A program made the translations under genes and the position numbers. A model generated the notes under the pieces. The model was not told the DNA's origin. It made no database searches and was given only the letters and a program-made list of their open reading frames with translations. Of a DNA stretch of 64,000 bases, positions 34,867 through 47,309 are shown piece after piece. The stretch covers positions 10,397,814-10,461,813 of the forward strand of contig CP136063.1 of NCBI GenBank assembly GCA_032622095.1. The letters run 5' to 3'. The number at the start of each line of letters is the position of its first letter. Position 1 is the first letter of the stretch. The stretch is from Siphonodentalium dalli (Eukaryota; Mollusca; Scaphopoda; Gadilida; Siphonodentaliidae).

Positions 34867-36054
34867 ATGGCTCTGTGTTTTGACATTTGCGATATAGGTG
34901 AACTGCCATCTCCCCCTTTATCGCGGAAAATCCGTACAGAAGATAATGCACAGACAGTACACAAGTTGGAACAAAAGAGAAGCTATACACATACAGACGA
35001 TGATACACAGACTCCACAGAAGTGTGATCTATGCAAGGAAGTATTCAGGCATCCGGGGAATCAGAATACACACATGGGATGTCATACAGGATATTGTCCA
35101 TTCGAATGTGGTATATGCCAAAAAGTGTTTACGCAATCAAGCAATCTGACTAGCCATTTGAAAATCCACACGAATGAACGCACATATTCTTGTGATGTGT
35201 GCGATAAATATTTTGTTGACGTAAGCACGCTGAATAAACACAAGATATTCCACAAAGGGAATCGTCCACACGGGTGTGATATATGTGGAAAAACATTTAT
35301 TCAAGTGGGAGATCTGAATAGACATAAGATGATGCACACGGGTGAGCGTCCACATGTGTGCGATGTATGTGGAAAAACATTTGCACAATTACGAACTTTG
35401 ACGGTGCACATGAGAATGCATACCGGAGAACGTCCACACCCATGTGATGTGTGTGAGAAATCATTCATTGACTTAAGTGCCCTGAAAAAACACAAGCTGG
35501 CCCACACAGGGGAGCGTCCACACACATGTGATATATGTGGAAAATCATTTACACAATCGGGAACCCTGACTAATCACCAGAGAATCCACACAAAAGGGCA
35601 TCAAATCGATCCAGGAATTCGACCATATGAATGTGAGATATGTGATAAGGCATTTAAGACATCAACACACCTGACCGTGCATATGCGAATACATACCGGA
35701 GAGCGTCCGTATCCATGCGACATGTGTGAGAAATCGTTCATTGACATGACTGCCCTGATACAACACAAACGAATCCACACAGGGGATCGATCATATGGAT
35801 GTGAGATATGTGATAAAGCATATGCTCATTCTGGATCTCTGGCCATCCACATGAGAACACATACGGGGGAGCGTCCGTATCAGTGCGACGCGTGCCATAA
35901 ATCCTTCATTGAATCCACCGGCTTGAAAAGGCACAAGAAAATTCACACAGGCGATCGTCCATATCAGTGTGATATATGTATGAAATTGTTTTCTCAGATA
36001 AGTAACTTGAGAACTCACATGAAATGCCACACACGAACTGTCACAAAACCGTGA
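34867..36054 (+). CDS. C2H2 zinc-finger protein, 12 fingers
   Basis: A single uninterrupted ORF of 395 codons from the ATG at 34867; an in-frame ATG at 34834 would add 11 residues, but the downstream one has the better Kozak context (A at -3, G at +4). A ~60-residue unstructured N-terminus is followed by twelve tandem C2H2 fingers, each CxxC-x12-HxxxH: KCDLCKEVF, FECGICQKVF, YSCDVCDKYF, HGCDICGKTF, HVCDVCGKTF, HPCDVCEKSF, HTCDICGKSF, YECEICDKAF, YPCDMCEKSF, YGCEICDKAY, YQCDACHKSF and YQCDICMKLF. Linkers are mostly HTG(E/D)RP(H/Y); the 7-8 linker is longer (KGHQIDPGIRP), splitting the array 7+5. Such proteins are nuclear DNA-binding factors; the target cannot be read from here. No KRAB, ZAD or BTB domain is in the ORF, though an upstream exon could carry one. 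Every finger keeps its Cys and His, so the gene looks intact, unlike its decayed relatives at 15.6 and 18.1 kb. Confidence 0.92.
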   Translation: MALCFDICDIGELPSPPLSRKIRTEDNAQTVHKLEQKRSYTHTDDDTQTPQKCDLCKEVFRHPGNQNTHMGCHTGYCPFECGICQKVFTQSSNLTSHLKIHTNERTYSCDVCDKYFVDVSTLNKHKIFHKGNRPHGCDICGKTFIQVGDLNRHKMMHTGERPHVCDVCGKTFAQLRTLTVHMRMHTGERPHPCDVCEKSFIDLSALKKHKLAHTGERPHTCDICGKSFTQSGTLTNHQRIHTKGHQIDPGIRPYECEICDKAFKTSTHLTVHMRIHTGERPYPCDMCEKSFIDMTALIQHKRIHTGDRSYGCEICDKAYAHSGSLAIHMRTHTGERPYQCDACHKSFIESTGLKRHKKIHTGDRPYQCDICMKLFSQISNLRTHMKCHTRTVTKP

Positions 36055-36416
36055 AATCAACCGCATTCATATAATTTTTACATCATGTGCCCATTGTGAT
36101 AAGGTATATTTTCACCATTAAGTTACTGTTGACAACTCTTGTGGCATTCTTACCAGATATAATCAACCAGGTTAGTTTCGCAATTGTGACATTCTATTTT
36201 CCATTATTGGTGACTTTAGATAAGCCGTTATTTATGGCTAAAGCCATATGGTGGTTTGTGCTCCACAATACACCTAATAATATTCGCTTTTGAATGATTC
36301 CCCGGTATCGAAATATGTTGTCAAATACTTGAACTACAGTTCTACGGGCGTCATATGTCACAGGGAGATGCATTGATGTCATATAAATACAACTTAGAAT
36401 GCGGGTGTTGGGTCCC
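36055..36416. other. Downstream of the zinc-finger gene
   Basis: Probable 3' UTR and intergenic sequence; no unambiguous AATAAA is seen close to the stop codon. Short ORFs here are not credible. Confidence 0.35.
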
Positions 36417-36569
36417 AAACAAACAACAGCCATGTGCACTGAATGGAAGAAAAAGTAGGGATTCATGTTAGTCTTTTCCTGACATGGTATATTATATTGA
36501 TAATGAATGGCTTGGAGTTGACTATGCCAAAATAGTGGTCCTCGAGGAGGAACAGTCCACGAGCCGCAG

Positions 36570-36728
36570 GTCATTCATTATTTATTATATTATAACGACA
36601 AGTCATTCATTATTTATTATATTATAACGACAAGTCATTCATTATTTATTATATTATAACGACAAGTCATTCATTATTTATTATATTATAACGACAAGTC
36701 ATTCATTATTTATTATATTATATCGAAC
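36570..36728. repeat. 32 bp tandem array (5 units)
   Basis: The unit is GTCATTCATTATTTATTATA then TTATAACGACAA. The copy-2 counterpart at about 40471-40660 has six units. Confidence 0.95.
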
Positions 36729-36997
36729 AATAGTGCAAATTCTAACACACTTTCTGAATCTGAGTTTGTCACATGTTGATTTACCTTGCATTTTGGAAAG
36801 CGGTCTCAGATTTTACAATTTACGGCAATCTTTTGACGTTGGTAAGGGAGCATAACTATGTTATTAGTTACATCGAACAGTATCTCTTCATGATTTATGC
36901 ATTTATTTATATAAATACGTCATTAGCAAAGATATTTTGTCCAAATTTTAGAAGATAACTTGCGTAACATCGACAGAAGCGGAAAGGGAAATTATAA

Positions 36998-37345
36998 TGT
37001 CGGTAGCCGAGAGGTAGCGTACTGGAAGTCGGTAGCCGAGAGGTGGCGAATTGGTCTCTCGTGACCGGGGATCGCAACCTGGACAGGGTAATGTGACAAA
37101 AATCAGAACTCGGTCAGATACCATGTTTGTCAGGCTGAAAAGTCTCATTCGCGATCACTGAATGAAGATCAGAATGCAAAATGGGGATCCCCATTTCACC
37201 ACTTATCCAGGTATGTTGTCGTGGGTGTAGTACGCTGTCCGATCGGGCGCGAACTTTAATGGCTGACCGTGTAAACGCCTCGGTGTGTCCACGTTAAAGA
37301 ACGCTACTAGAGTCACCACAGGGTTATAAAGTTACTCGGCCGTGG
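36998..37345 (+). mobile_element. tRNA-derived SINE with duplicated head (copy 1)
   Basis: GTCGGTAGCCGAGAGGT occurs at 36999 and again at 37029, so the head is partly duplicated. The second begins a tRNA-like region: box A TAGCCGAGAGG and a decayed box B GGGATCGCAACC. The downstream body includes AACGCCTCGGTGTGTCCACG and TTAAAGAACGCTAC. The counterpart in copy 2 starts at about 40931. The 3' limit is approximate and no target-site duplication was found. Confidence 0.7.
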
Positions 37346-37950
37346 TAGCACCTGGGCCAGTGCGTCTGCAACCAGAATTGTTCCAGCGTTGTAATATCTA
37401 CAGATACAGTTAAATAACATCCACTCTTCATTACAAAATTAGGACTGACCGATTGCCAACTAAACGGACAAACTATTAAATACGTTGGCTGGCTATTGTC
37501 TGACATTTATAAGATCATTACAATTGACCAATAAATCTAATTATATACCGATATTGCAACAAGTATCGTACAAGGTATAGTTTAAGTTTGTTCGTATCTT
37601 CAGGCGGCAACCCGATTTAGCAAAATGAATTTGTTACTATTTATTTGAAAATAATAGAAGTCCTACTGGGGCACTATCGTAAAATAGTATAGCAGTGTGC
37701 AGCTAATGAGAATGCGAGAAAGTCACGTGAGATATAATATACATGTATAATGGCCGGCAAGTCAGTCTATCCCTGACATGGTAAATAATACATATAATGG
37801 CCAACGTGCTCGTTCCTGACATGGTACATATAATAACCGGCGAGTTAGTCTATTCATGGCATGTGTATATAATGGGCGTTTTTTCACTTCTGTAACCTAT
37901 CTTGTACCTCCTTCCAAATTACCAGTATATGTAGAAACAATAAACATTAA

Positions 37951-38470
37951 AGGTGGATTATCTCTTTGTAAACATGTATTATATAGTTACCGGGGTATAA
38001 AATATTAGATTTGAATCGAAGACTCCTGTCCGGAAATGCTTCTATCGATTAATATTAATTTTATTTCGAATATTTTCTGGTATAAAAAGGTGTGTTTGTT
38101 CAGCTAACGAACAATAGTGGTTACTGTTAACAGAGACCAGAAATTATATTGTGCAATTTTGTCACAAATAAACGTTAATTATACTCATTATCGCTTATAT
38201 CTGTGGAACAAAACAATACAAACAACCAAACTGTGACATTTGACATTCGTTGCGTAGCCGTAGGAACAGCCCAGTGCTCTATATCGCAATACGGTCTCAT
38301 CCGAATGGTCGGTTCTAAAAATAGTAACATAAACGGGCCCGATTTAATATTCGAAATAAAATCAATATTAATTGATAGAAGCTTTTCCGGACATAGGTCT
38401 TCAGTTCATATCTATTATTTTATACCCACGCAACTATTTAAAATTTGTTATTTAAAGAGATCATCCATCT
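37951..38470. mobile_element. 520 bp TTAA MITE, copy 2
   Basis: Same family and length as 17317-17836, in inverted orientation. TTAA precedes it at 37947; the right-hand flank has decayed to ATAA. Confidence 0.9.
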
Positions 38471-38679
38471 ATAAGTGATATCTATGCCAAATACATTAAT
38501 TGACTATATAGCACCACCAAATTTACTGTTTTGTTTTTATAACGTCATGTTTCAGGCTCCTGAATCGTCATTTTGTTAAAGAATTGTGGGGAAATTTTAA
38601 ATCGCCATTTATCTTTAAGAATTATGGGTAAACGATAGCGAAAACAGTATTAGGCAACACCAACCCTCAATCAATTTAC

Positions 38680-39110
38680 GGTTGGTGCGCGGTCGGAGCT
38701 TGGTGTGCCCTCGGTGCAGAGTCGGTGATTGGTGCGCCCTCGGTGCTTGGTACGCGGTCGGTACTTGGTGCGCGGTCCGTGCTTGGTGCGCCCTCTGTGT
38801 GCGATGCGCGGTCGGTGATTGGTGCGGCCTCGGTACTTGGTGCGCGGTCGGTGCTTGGTGCGCGGTCGGTGCTTGGCGCGCGGTCGGTGCTCGGTGCGCC
38901 CTCGGTGCTCGGTGCGCCCTCGGTGTGCTGTTGATGCGCGGTCGGCGATTGGTGCGCCCTCGGTGCTTGGTGCGCGGCCGGTACTTGGCGCGCGGTCGGT
39001 GCTTAATTGGTGCTCCCTGGATGCTTGGTGAGCGGTCGGTGCGCCCTCGGTGCTTGGTGCATCATCGGTGCTTGATACTTGATCATCTTGATGCGCGGTC
39101 GGCGCCTGTT
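38680..39110. repeat. GC-rich 18 bp minisatellite (copy 1)
   Basis: Units CTTGGTGCGCGGTCGGTG and CTCGGTGCGCCCTCGGTG alternate. Because 18 is a multiple of three, all frames stay open and give ORFs of up to about 145 codons encoding (SVLGAR/P)n, which are artefacts of the repeat. Confidence 0.92.
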
Positions 39111-39419
39111 GCCTAGAAACTTCACCTGCTGTGAAATGCAGTTCTTTTATTTTAATAAAATTATTTCAAGATATTTTTCCACTTGACTCACTCGGATCAT
39201 GGAAAATATGTCAATTATTTTTGTTAGCTCACCTTCACTTTGTAAGGTTTGGGCTATGGGTGACTGCTCGTGATTAACTCTATGTCAACCCTACATTAAC
39301 TAGTAGTCCACTACTACACAGTGAGCAAAATAGCACCAGAAAAAGCTCATCTAGACTAAGTTCACACAGCAAGGTATACCACACAACACCAAAAGAAAAC
39401 CTCAGAATATTCACTGTCC

Positions 39420-40075
39420 ATTTTGAAGTTCAAAATTTGAATCCATTGACACAATCTGCAGCCCGCATTTATTTGTAAAATGTTTTGAAAATGTATAGGA
39501 ATAATTATAATCCCCTTTAGAGTTATAAGATTTTAGCGATTTTATATGAAGAACGACAGCCATCTTGGATTTTGTTCCTTGCATGACTAAATCAGTTGAC
39601 TCACCCTACAGAGCACACCCCCATACGACACTATAAATGGATGGTGACTTCTAGATGGGAGCCATTGATTTGTTTTTTTCGAAATTTGTGGAAAAACATG
39701 GCTGCCAGTAGCCATTTTGGATTTTACTCTTTGCGTGACTAAATCCTTCAGCACAGTGAAGATGTTTTTCACTAATGAGCCACATCCCTCATCCGATCTT
39801 CACCAAACTTCGTATGAATCATCGGGATGAACTCTAGATGGGAGCCATTGATTATTCCAAATTTTTTTTAAATACTATGGCTGCCAGCTGCCATTTTTGA
39901 TTTTACTCTGTCTGACGAAATCCTTCACCTACTTCCAATCATCGCCAAACTTTATATGGATCTTCGGGATGTTCTCTAGATTTGTGTCATCGATTATTTC
40001 CGAAATTCATTATAAAACATGGCTGCTAACAGCCATCTTGGATTTCGAATTTGAATCCATTCGCACACACTGCAA
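39420..40075. repeat. Diverged ~130 bp repeats (GCCATCTTGGATTT)
   Basis: Blocks TCTAGATGGGAGCCATTGAT, ATGGCTGCCAG..GCCATTTT and TGACTAAATCCTTCA recur three to four times. A related fragment lies at 7545-7760 on the other strand. Repeated in copy 2 at 43450-44105. Confidence 0.75.
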
Positions 40076-41883
40076 CCCACATTTATTGGTGAATTGTTTC
40101 AAATAAAAATTATTTCATCTACATAATACAAAACCTTTACTATAACTGTTTGGCTTCCATTGTTTTTTATCATTCTATTCGTTGCTCAGCCAAAAATAAG
40201 CGCCTTCCCATGTTGAGCTGCAGTGTCATAATATAATGCACTGGCTTAACAATTTTTCATCATTTGTTATTATTTTTTATAATTTTAATATTGTTTTCGG
40301 TGATAGTTTTGAGTTATAAACAAACAACAGCCATGTGCACTGAATGGAAGAAAAAGTAGGGATTCATGTTAGTCTTTTCCTGACATGGTATATTATATTG
40401 ATAATGAATGGCTTGGAGTTGACTATGCCAAAATAGTGGTCCTCGAGGAGGAACAGTCCACGAGCCGCAGGTCATTCATTATTTATTATATTATAACGAC
40501 AAGTCATTCATTATTTATTATATTATAACGACAAGTCATTCATTATTTATTATATTATAACGACAAGTCATTCATTATTTATTATATTATAACGACAAGT
40601 CATTCATTATTTATTATATTATAACGACAAGTCATTCATTATTTATTATATTATATCGAACAATAGTGCAAATTCTAACACACTTTCTGTATCTGAGTTT
40701 GTCACATGTTGATTTACCTTGCATTTTGGAAAGCGGTCTCAGATTTTACAATTTACGGCAATCTTTTGACGTTGGTAAGGGAGCATAACTATGTTATTAG
40801 TTACATCGAACAGTATCTCTTCATGATTTATGCATTTATTTATATAAATACGTCATTAGCAAAGATATTTTGTCCAAATTTTAGAAGATAACTTGCGTAA
40901 CATCGACAGAAGCGGAAAGGGAAATTATAATGTCGGTAGCCGAGAGGTAGCGTACTGGAAGTCGGTAGCCGAGAGGTGGCGAATTGGTCTCTCGTGACCG
41001 GGGATCGCAACCTGGTCAGGGTAATGTGACAAAAATCAGAACTCGGTCAGATACCATGTTTGTCAGGCTGAAAAGTCTCATTCGCGATCACTGAATGAAG
41101 ATCAGAATGCAAAATGGGGATCCCCATTTCACCACTTATCCAGGTATGTTGTCGTGGGTGTAGTACGCTGTCCGATCGGGTGCGAACTTTAATGGCTGAC
41201 CGTGTAAACGCCTCGGTGTGTCCACGTTAAAGAACGCTACTAGAGTCACCACAGGGTTATAAAGTTACTCGGCCGTGGTAGCACCTGGGCCAGTGCGTCT
41301 GCAACCAGAATTGTTCCAGCGTTGTAATATCTACAGATACAGTTAAATAACATCCACTCTTCATTACAAAATTAGGACTGACCGATTGCCAACTAAACGG
41401 ACAAACTATTAAATACGTTGGCTGGCTATTGTCTGACATTTATAAGATCATTACAATTGACCAATAAATCTAATTATATACCGATATTGCAACAAGTATC
41501 GTACAAGGTATAGTTTAAGTTTGTTCGTATCTTCAGGCGGCAACCCGATTTAGCAAAATGAATTTGTTACTATTTATTTGAAAATAATAGAAGTCCTACT
41601 GGGGCACTATCGTAAAATAGTATAGCAGTGTGCAGCCAATCAGAATGCGAGAAAGTCACGTGAGATATAATATACATGTATAATGGCCGGCAAGTCAGTC
41701 TATCCCTGACATGGTAAATAATACATATAATGGCCAACGTGCTCGTTCCTGACATGGTACATATAATAACCGGCGAGTTAGTCTATTCATGGCATGTGTA
41801 TATAATGGGCGTTTTTTCACTTCTGTAACCTATCTTGTACCTCCTTCCAAATTACCAGTATATGTAGAAACAATAAACATTAA

Positions 41884-42403
41884 AGGTGGATTATCTCTTT
41901 GTAAACATGTATTATATAGTTACCGGGGTATAAAATATTAGATTTGAATCGAAGACTCCTGTCCGGAAATGCTTCTATCGATTAATATTAATTTTATTTC
42001 GAATATTTTCTGGTATAAAAAGGTGTGTTTGTTCAGCTAACGAACAATAGTGGTTACTGTTAACAGAGACCAGAAATTATATTGTGCAATTTTGTCACAA
42101 ATAAACGTTAATTATACTCATTATCGCTTATATCTGTTGAACAAAACAATACAAACAACCAAACTGTGACATTTGACATTCGTTGCGTAGCCGTAGGAAC
42201 AGCCCAGTGCTCTATATCGCAATACGGTCTCATCCGAATGGTCGGTTCTAAAAATAGTAACATAAACGGGCCCGATTTAATATTCGAAATAAAATCAATA
42301 TTAATTGATAGAAGCTTTTCCGGACATAGGTCTTCAGTTCATATCTATTATTTTATACCCACGCAACTATTTAAAATTTGTTATTTAAAGAGATCATCCA
42401 TCT
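41884..42403. mobile_element. 520 bp TTAA MITE, copy 3 (in duplication copy 2)
   Basis: TTAA at 41880-41883 and 42404-42407 flanks a 520 bp body nearly identical to 37951-38470. Confidence 0.92.
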
Positions 42404-42612
42404 TTAAGTGATATCTATGCCAAAAACATTAATTGACTATATAGCACCACCAAATTTACTGTTTTGTTTTTATAACGTCATGTTTCAGGCTCCTGAATCG
42501 CCATTTTGTTAAAGAATTGTGGGGAAATTTTAAATCGCCATTTATCTTTAAGAATTATGGGTAAACGATAGCGAAAACAGTATTAGGCAACACCAACCCT
42601 CAATCAATTTAC

Positions 42613-43140
42613 GGTTGGTGCGCGGTCGGAGCTTGGTGTGCCCTCGGTGCGGAGTCGGTGATTGGTGCGCCCTCGGTGCTTGGTACGCGGTCGGTACTTG
42701 GTGCGCGGTCCGTGCTTGGTGCGCCCTCTGTGTGCGATGCGCGGTCGGTGATTGGTGCGGCCTCGGTACTTGGTGCGCGGTCGGTGCTCGGTGCGCCCTC
42801 GGTGCATGGTGCGCCCTCAGTGTGCTGTTGATGCGCGGTCGGCGATTGGTGCGGCCTCGGTACTTGGTGCGCGGTCGGTGCTTGGTGCGCGGTCGGTGCT
42901 TGGCGCGCGGTCGGTGCTCGGTGCGCCCTCGGTGCATGGTGCGCCCTCAGTGTGCTGTTGATGCGCGGTCGGCGATTGGTGCGCCCTCGGTGCTTGGTGC
43001 GCGGCCGGTACTTGGCGCGCGATCGGTGCTTAATTGGTGCTCCCTGGATGCTTGGTGAGCGGTCGGTGCGCCCTCGGTGCTTGGTGCACCATCGGTGCTT
43101 GATACTTGATCATCTTGATGCGCGGTCGGCGCCTGTTGCC
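42613..43140. repeat. GC-rich 18 bp minisatellite (copy 2, expanded)
   Basis: As at 38680-39110 but with an internal higher-order duplication (a block ending in TGTGCTGTTGATGCGCGGTC is present once more), which accounts for the length difference. Confidence 0.92.
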
Positions 43141-45394
43141 TAGAAACTTCACCTGCTGTGAAATGCAGTTGTCCTTTTATTTTAATAAAATTATTTCAAG
43201 ATATTTTTCCACTTGACTCACTCGGATCATGGAAAATATGTCAATTATTTTTGTTAGCTCACCTTCACTTTGTACGGTTTGGGCTATGGGTGACTGCTCG
43301 TGATTAACTCCATGTCAACCCTACATAAACTAGTAGTCCACTACTACACAGTGAGCAAAATAGCACCAGAAAAAGCTCATCTAGACTAAGTTCACACAGC
43401 AAGGTATACCACACAACACCAAAAGAAAACCTCAGAATATTCACTGTCCATTTTGAAGTTCAAAATTTGAATCCATTGACACAATCTGCAGCCCGCATTT
43501 ATTTGTAAAATGTTTTGAAAATGTATAGGAATAATTATAATCCCCTTTAGAGTTATAAGATTTTAGCGATTTTATATGAAGAACGACAGCCATCTTGGAT
43601 TTTGTTCCTTGCATGACTAAATCAGTTGACTCACCCTACAGAGCACACCCCCATACGACACTATAAATGGATGGTGACTTCTAGATGGGAGCCATTGATT
43701 TGTTTTTTTCGAAATTTGTGGAAAAACATGGCTGCCAGTAGCCATTTTGGATTTTACTCTTTGCGTGACTAAATCCTTCAGCACAGTGAAGATGTTTTTC
43801 ACTAATGAGCCACATCCCTCATCCGATCTTCACCAAACTTCGTATGAATCATCGGGATGAACTCTAGATGGGAGCCATTGATTATTCCAATTTTTTTTTA
43901 AATACTATGGCTGCCAGCTGCCATTTTTGATTTTACTCTGTCTGACGAAATCCTTCACCTACTTCCAATCATCGCCAAACTTTATATGGATCTTCGGGAT
44001 GTTCTCTAGATTTGTGTCATCGATTATTTCCGAAATTCATTATAAAACATGGCTGCTAACAGCCATCTTGGATTTCGAATTTGAATCCATTCGCACACAC
44101 TGCAACCCACATTTATTGGTGAATTGTTTCAAATAAAAATTATTTCATCTATATAATACAAAACCTTTACTATAACTGTTTGGCTTCCATTGTTTTTTAT
44201 CATTCTATTCGTTGCTCAGCCAAAAATAAGCGCCTTCCCATGTTGAGCTGCAGTGTCATAATATAATGCACTGGCTTAACAATTTTTCATCATTTGTTAT
44301 TATTTTTTATAATTTTAATATTGTTTTCGGTGATAGTTTTGAGTTATAACATGCCCCTAGTTTTTAAATTCGCTATAGTATGCTTAAGCATACCCAAACA
44401 AATTCAACACCCCCCCCCCCCCCAAAATGAACAAAAAAATCTTTAATTTTTTTAATTTTAATTCTTTTTTTAGGGCCGATTTTACATATCGCAAATTAGG
44501 GCCGGTGAGAACGGCCCCTGGCACTGAAAGGGTTGTGCCTGCAATGCCACTACATTTGGTTATGATTCTCTCACATTTTCTCGTTGCATGTTGCCTCTTT
44601 ACTAACGTGGTTTGGTGCAGTAACGTCTCCATGTAACGCTTACTGATCAGAAGATTATTGTTTGTTATCATCTTACTGTATTTGGTCTGCAAGAAAATAA
44701 CATGGTGACATAAGCATTCCATTGAATGGATATGTAAACACAAATGTAAATGCGATCCCAATGTATTAATTAACAATCCATCTGGCGGTATACTGGCCGA
44801 AACAATGGTTTACAGTAAAATTGAGATGTTCTAAAGCTATTTGTTATGAAATTTGAATATATGATACAAACTTATCGGTTATAAACGAAAACCTTATTCA
44901 AAACAAGTTATTTCTTAAAATTTAATCTGTCATTTCACATGAGAGTTCACCACCATAAGCAGAAGGCAGAAGTAAAAAAAACTTTACGAAGAAAACCACG
45001 CGCGTGTACAGTTAACACAAACACTCTTGATGAATATCGATTGATCAAGTGTCGTTTGCTACTTGTCGTTTGTGATTGGCTAGCCGCAACTTATCACGCA
45101 CCACACAGCTGTGACTCGTGCACGTGCATTTTATATTTTTCGACTGTGGATATATACTTGCTAGTTTCTATTCCATATATTCCATTTCTATAAATACGGG
45201 TCTTGTTGTTTTAAATGTAGCTAGGTACGCCTAATTATGCACTTATACACTGTCATGTACTATCGTTTATGTTTGAATATCTGAACCATCCCCTTGATGT
45301 TCAAATGAATAGACCTATCGAATTTTCACTCGCGGCTTGCAGAAAAATTCGATAGGCCTACATGTACATGTACTTCTTTCCAGAAACTCGTGAA

Positions 45395-45655
45395 ATAAGT
45401 CGTTATTCAAACAAAACATACACAAGAACAAGAATTCCCTATACATGAAATACACAACGTTATATCTGAATCGGGCTGTGGTTTTGTTCAATTTCAGAGT
45501 AACCACATATATGCAACAATAAGCGTAAGCCGTTCTAATCGGGTATCTGTTGCACGAAACCAAATTTTTAAAACCGCACGTTTTCATTTCGATCTATAAG
45601 ACGCTTTCGGCGCGAAAGTTATTTTCCGTCAATTGCACGACAGAGAATGGTATTG
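45395..45655. repeat. Dispersed repeat, also at 59240-59490
   Basis: Shared blocks include ATGAAATACACAAC, GGGCTGTGGTT(C/T)TGTTCAATT, AGGTATCTGTTGCACGAAAC-type sequence and CCGCACGTTTTCATTTCGA. Same orientation at both loci. Confidence 0.75.
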
Positions 45656-46446
45656 GAATTGGTAAATTTGAATTCAAATTATATGTTAATTGGGTTGGTT
45701 ATTTTATACGGGATAAAAAGTTCGGCGACAGGTGTCAAATGAGCTCACGTGAGCTCACATACTGACATAGCTAAATTGACAGGTCTGGCTCTAGATGTCC
45801 TAGATCAGACAGGTCAGGGAGAACCCAAAATCGATGTACTAAACTTCGATTTGTGTTAAAAACCTCGATCGAGGTTCTTCGAGACCATGTGACCACTGGT
45901 CAAAACATACACCTATGATATAAGGGGAAACACTCTAAACCAAATATGATACTAATGGAAGTAATGTAGTGTAAGTGATATACGATACGATACATGTAGG
46001 CTACGGTAGTGTGGAGTATTTCACAGTGTTTCATCTTACACGGTACACCTATGGGAGGCCAAATTCACATTTAATAATTAATTGGCCTAAGGTCAATCGA
46101 TACTAGTAGTGACATATTACAAAGTCATTGTGCAGAAACCTGCCTCTCGAAATATAATCCAAACTTTGAGAGAAATCCGAGACCGTTAATTTGTCAACAT
46201 TAAAAACTTGATATGGAGTAAGTTGATGGAACGGAAAAAGCTTACAACTACATATTAACTGGAAAGGAGATAAGATAATTACGCAAACATTCGACCGAGT
46301 GGAAGCAACAACAGCAAATATCTTTTGCATTTTAAGTTTTAATAAACAATGGAGTTTGATTTCAAAGAAACAAGATTCAAGAACATGTTATAGTCGGAAT
46401 CCAGTTATGTTCGTTCCGTCTCCGATTTCTGTTTCACTATTTTGAA

Positions 46447-46556
46447 TGGCTTTCCGATGAATGGCAACAAGCCATATTTCTGACTAAATCCTGAAAAGTT
46501 ACCCATATTTCTGCTTTGGTTAAGAGGTCGATTACATTGTACTTAGGGCATTACTG
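46447..46556. mobile_element. Half copy of the palindromic CAGTAATGCCC MITE
   Basis: Only the right arm is present, from TTTCCGATGAATGGCAACAA to GGGCATTACTG, followed by TA. Confidence 0.7.
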
Positions 46557-46689
46557 TATATAACTACATGTTAATCATGAACTACACCTCATATATGTGA
46601 ATGTTGGATTATTTGTATATTTTCAGGGTTTTGTGCGCATCATACATGTAGTATGACATCCGGAACAAGAACTTGATTGGTGGTTGGTT

Positions 46690-47300
46690 AATATTAGTTA
46701 ATTCGGGGATATACCACACCATGCTTAAATATATGGAATACACTACAATATGCTGATCCGGGGATATACTAGTACAACACCATGCTTAAATATATGGAAT
46801 ACACTATGACATGCTGATCCGGGGATATACGACACCATGCTTAAATATATGGAATACACTACGACATCATATGCTGAAACAAACAAACTATACCGTGATG
46901 CTGCTGAACATGAAATATAACTCTATATGCAGAATCACATGGAATATACCACAACGTACTGAAACATATGGAATATACCACAACGTACTGAAACATATGG
47001 AATATACCACAACGTACTGAATCACATGGAATATACCACAACGTACTGAAACATATGGAATATACCACAACGTACTGAATCACATGGAATATACCACAAC
47101 GTACTGAATCACATGGAATATACCACAACGTACTGAATCACATGGAATATACCACAACGTACTGAATCACATGGAATATACCACAACGTACTGAAACATA
47201 TGGAATATTTCACGACCAACTGACACAGGGAATATTTCACGACATTGTGAACACATGGAATATACCAAGATAAACTAAAACCTATGGAATATACCACGGC
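46690..47300. repeat. Minisatellite abutting the 47.3 kb exon
   Basis: Three or four ~60 bp units with CCGGGGATATAC...CATGCTTAAATATATGGAAT are followed by about ten 30 bp units CATGGAATATACCACAACGT then ACTGAATCA. Degenerate units run to 47300, ten bases before the exon's ATG. Minus-strand ORFs across it are repeat artefacts. Confidence 0.92.
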
Positions 47301-47309
47301 ATACTGAAC

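Larger units (their letters stand above)
36417..40317. repeat. Tandem segmental duplication, copy 1 (3.9 kb)
   Basis: Starts at AAACAAACAACAGCC and is repeated head-to-tail from 40318 with only scattered substitutions (for example ACCTGGACAGGG/ACCTGGTCAGGG, TCGGGCGCGAA/TCGGGTGCGAA). It contains a 32 bp array, a tRNA-like SINE, a MITE copy, a GC-rich minisatellite and diverged ~130 bp repeats, but no gene. Confidence 0.95.
40318..44349. repeat. Tandem segmental duplication, copy 2 (4.0 kb)
   Basis: Same content as copy 1. It is longer by one 32 bp unit (six instead of five) and by about 97 bases in the GC-rich minisatellite. It ends at GAGTTATAAC; the junction at 40317/40318 shares only about 2-3 bases between the two breakpoints. 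Confidence 0.95.
44350..46690. other. Intergenic with repeat fragments
   Basis: Contains a C14 run near 44409, a decayed right end of the TTAA/CCCTTTGAGTGCC family (44470-44560), a dispersed repeat at 45395-45655 and a half copy of the palindromic MITE (46447-46556). No supported gene. Confidence 0.5.

Noticed and set aside
35137-35525. Minus-strand ORFs opposite the zinc-finger gene
   Set aside because: They are shadow frames of the repeated finger codons.
37029-37100. tRNA-Leu/Ser-like gene
   Set aside because: Box B is decayed and the sequence continues into a SINE body; it is present in both segmental copies.
38682-39116. 144-codon ORF and similar long ORFs at 42548-43058
   Set aside because: They are products of an 18 bp repeat (multiple of three), open on both strands and several frames.
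46859-47297. Minus-strand ORFs with repeated WYIPCDSVRCGIFHV
   Set aside because: They are repeat artefacts of the 30 bp minisatellite.
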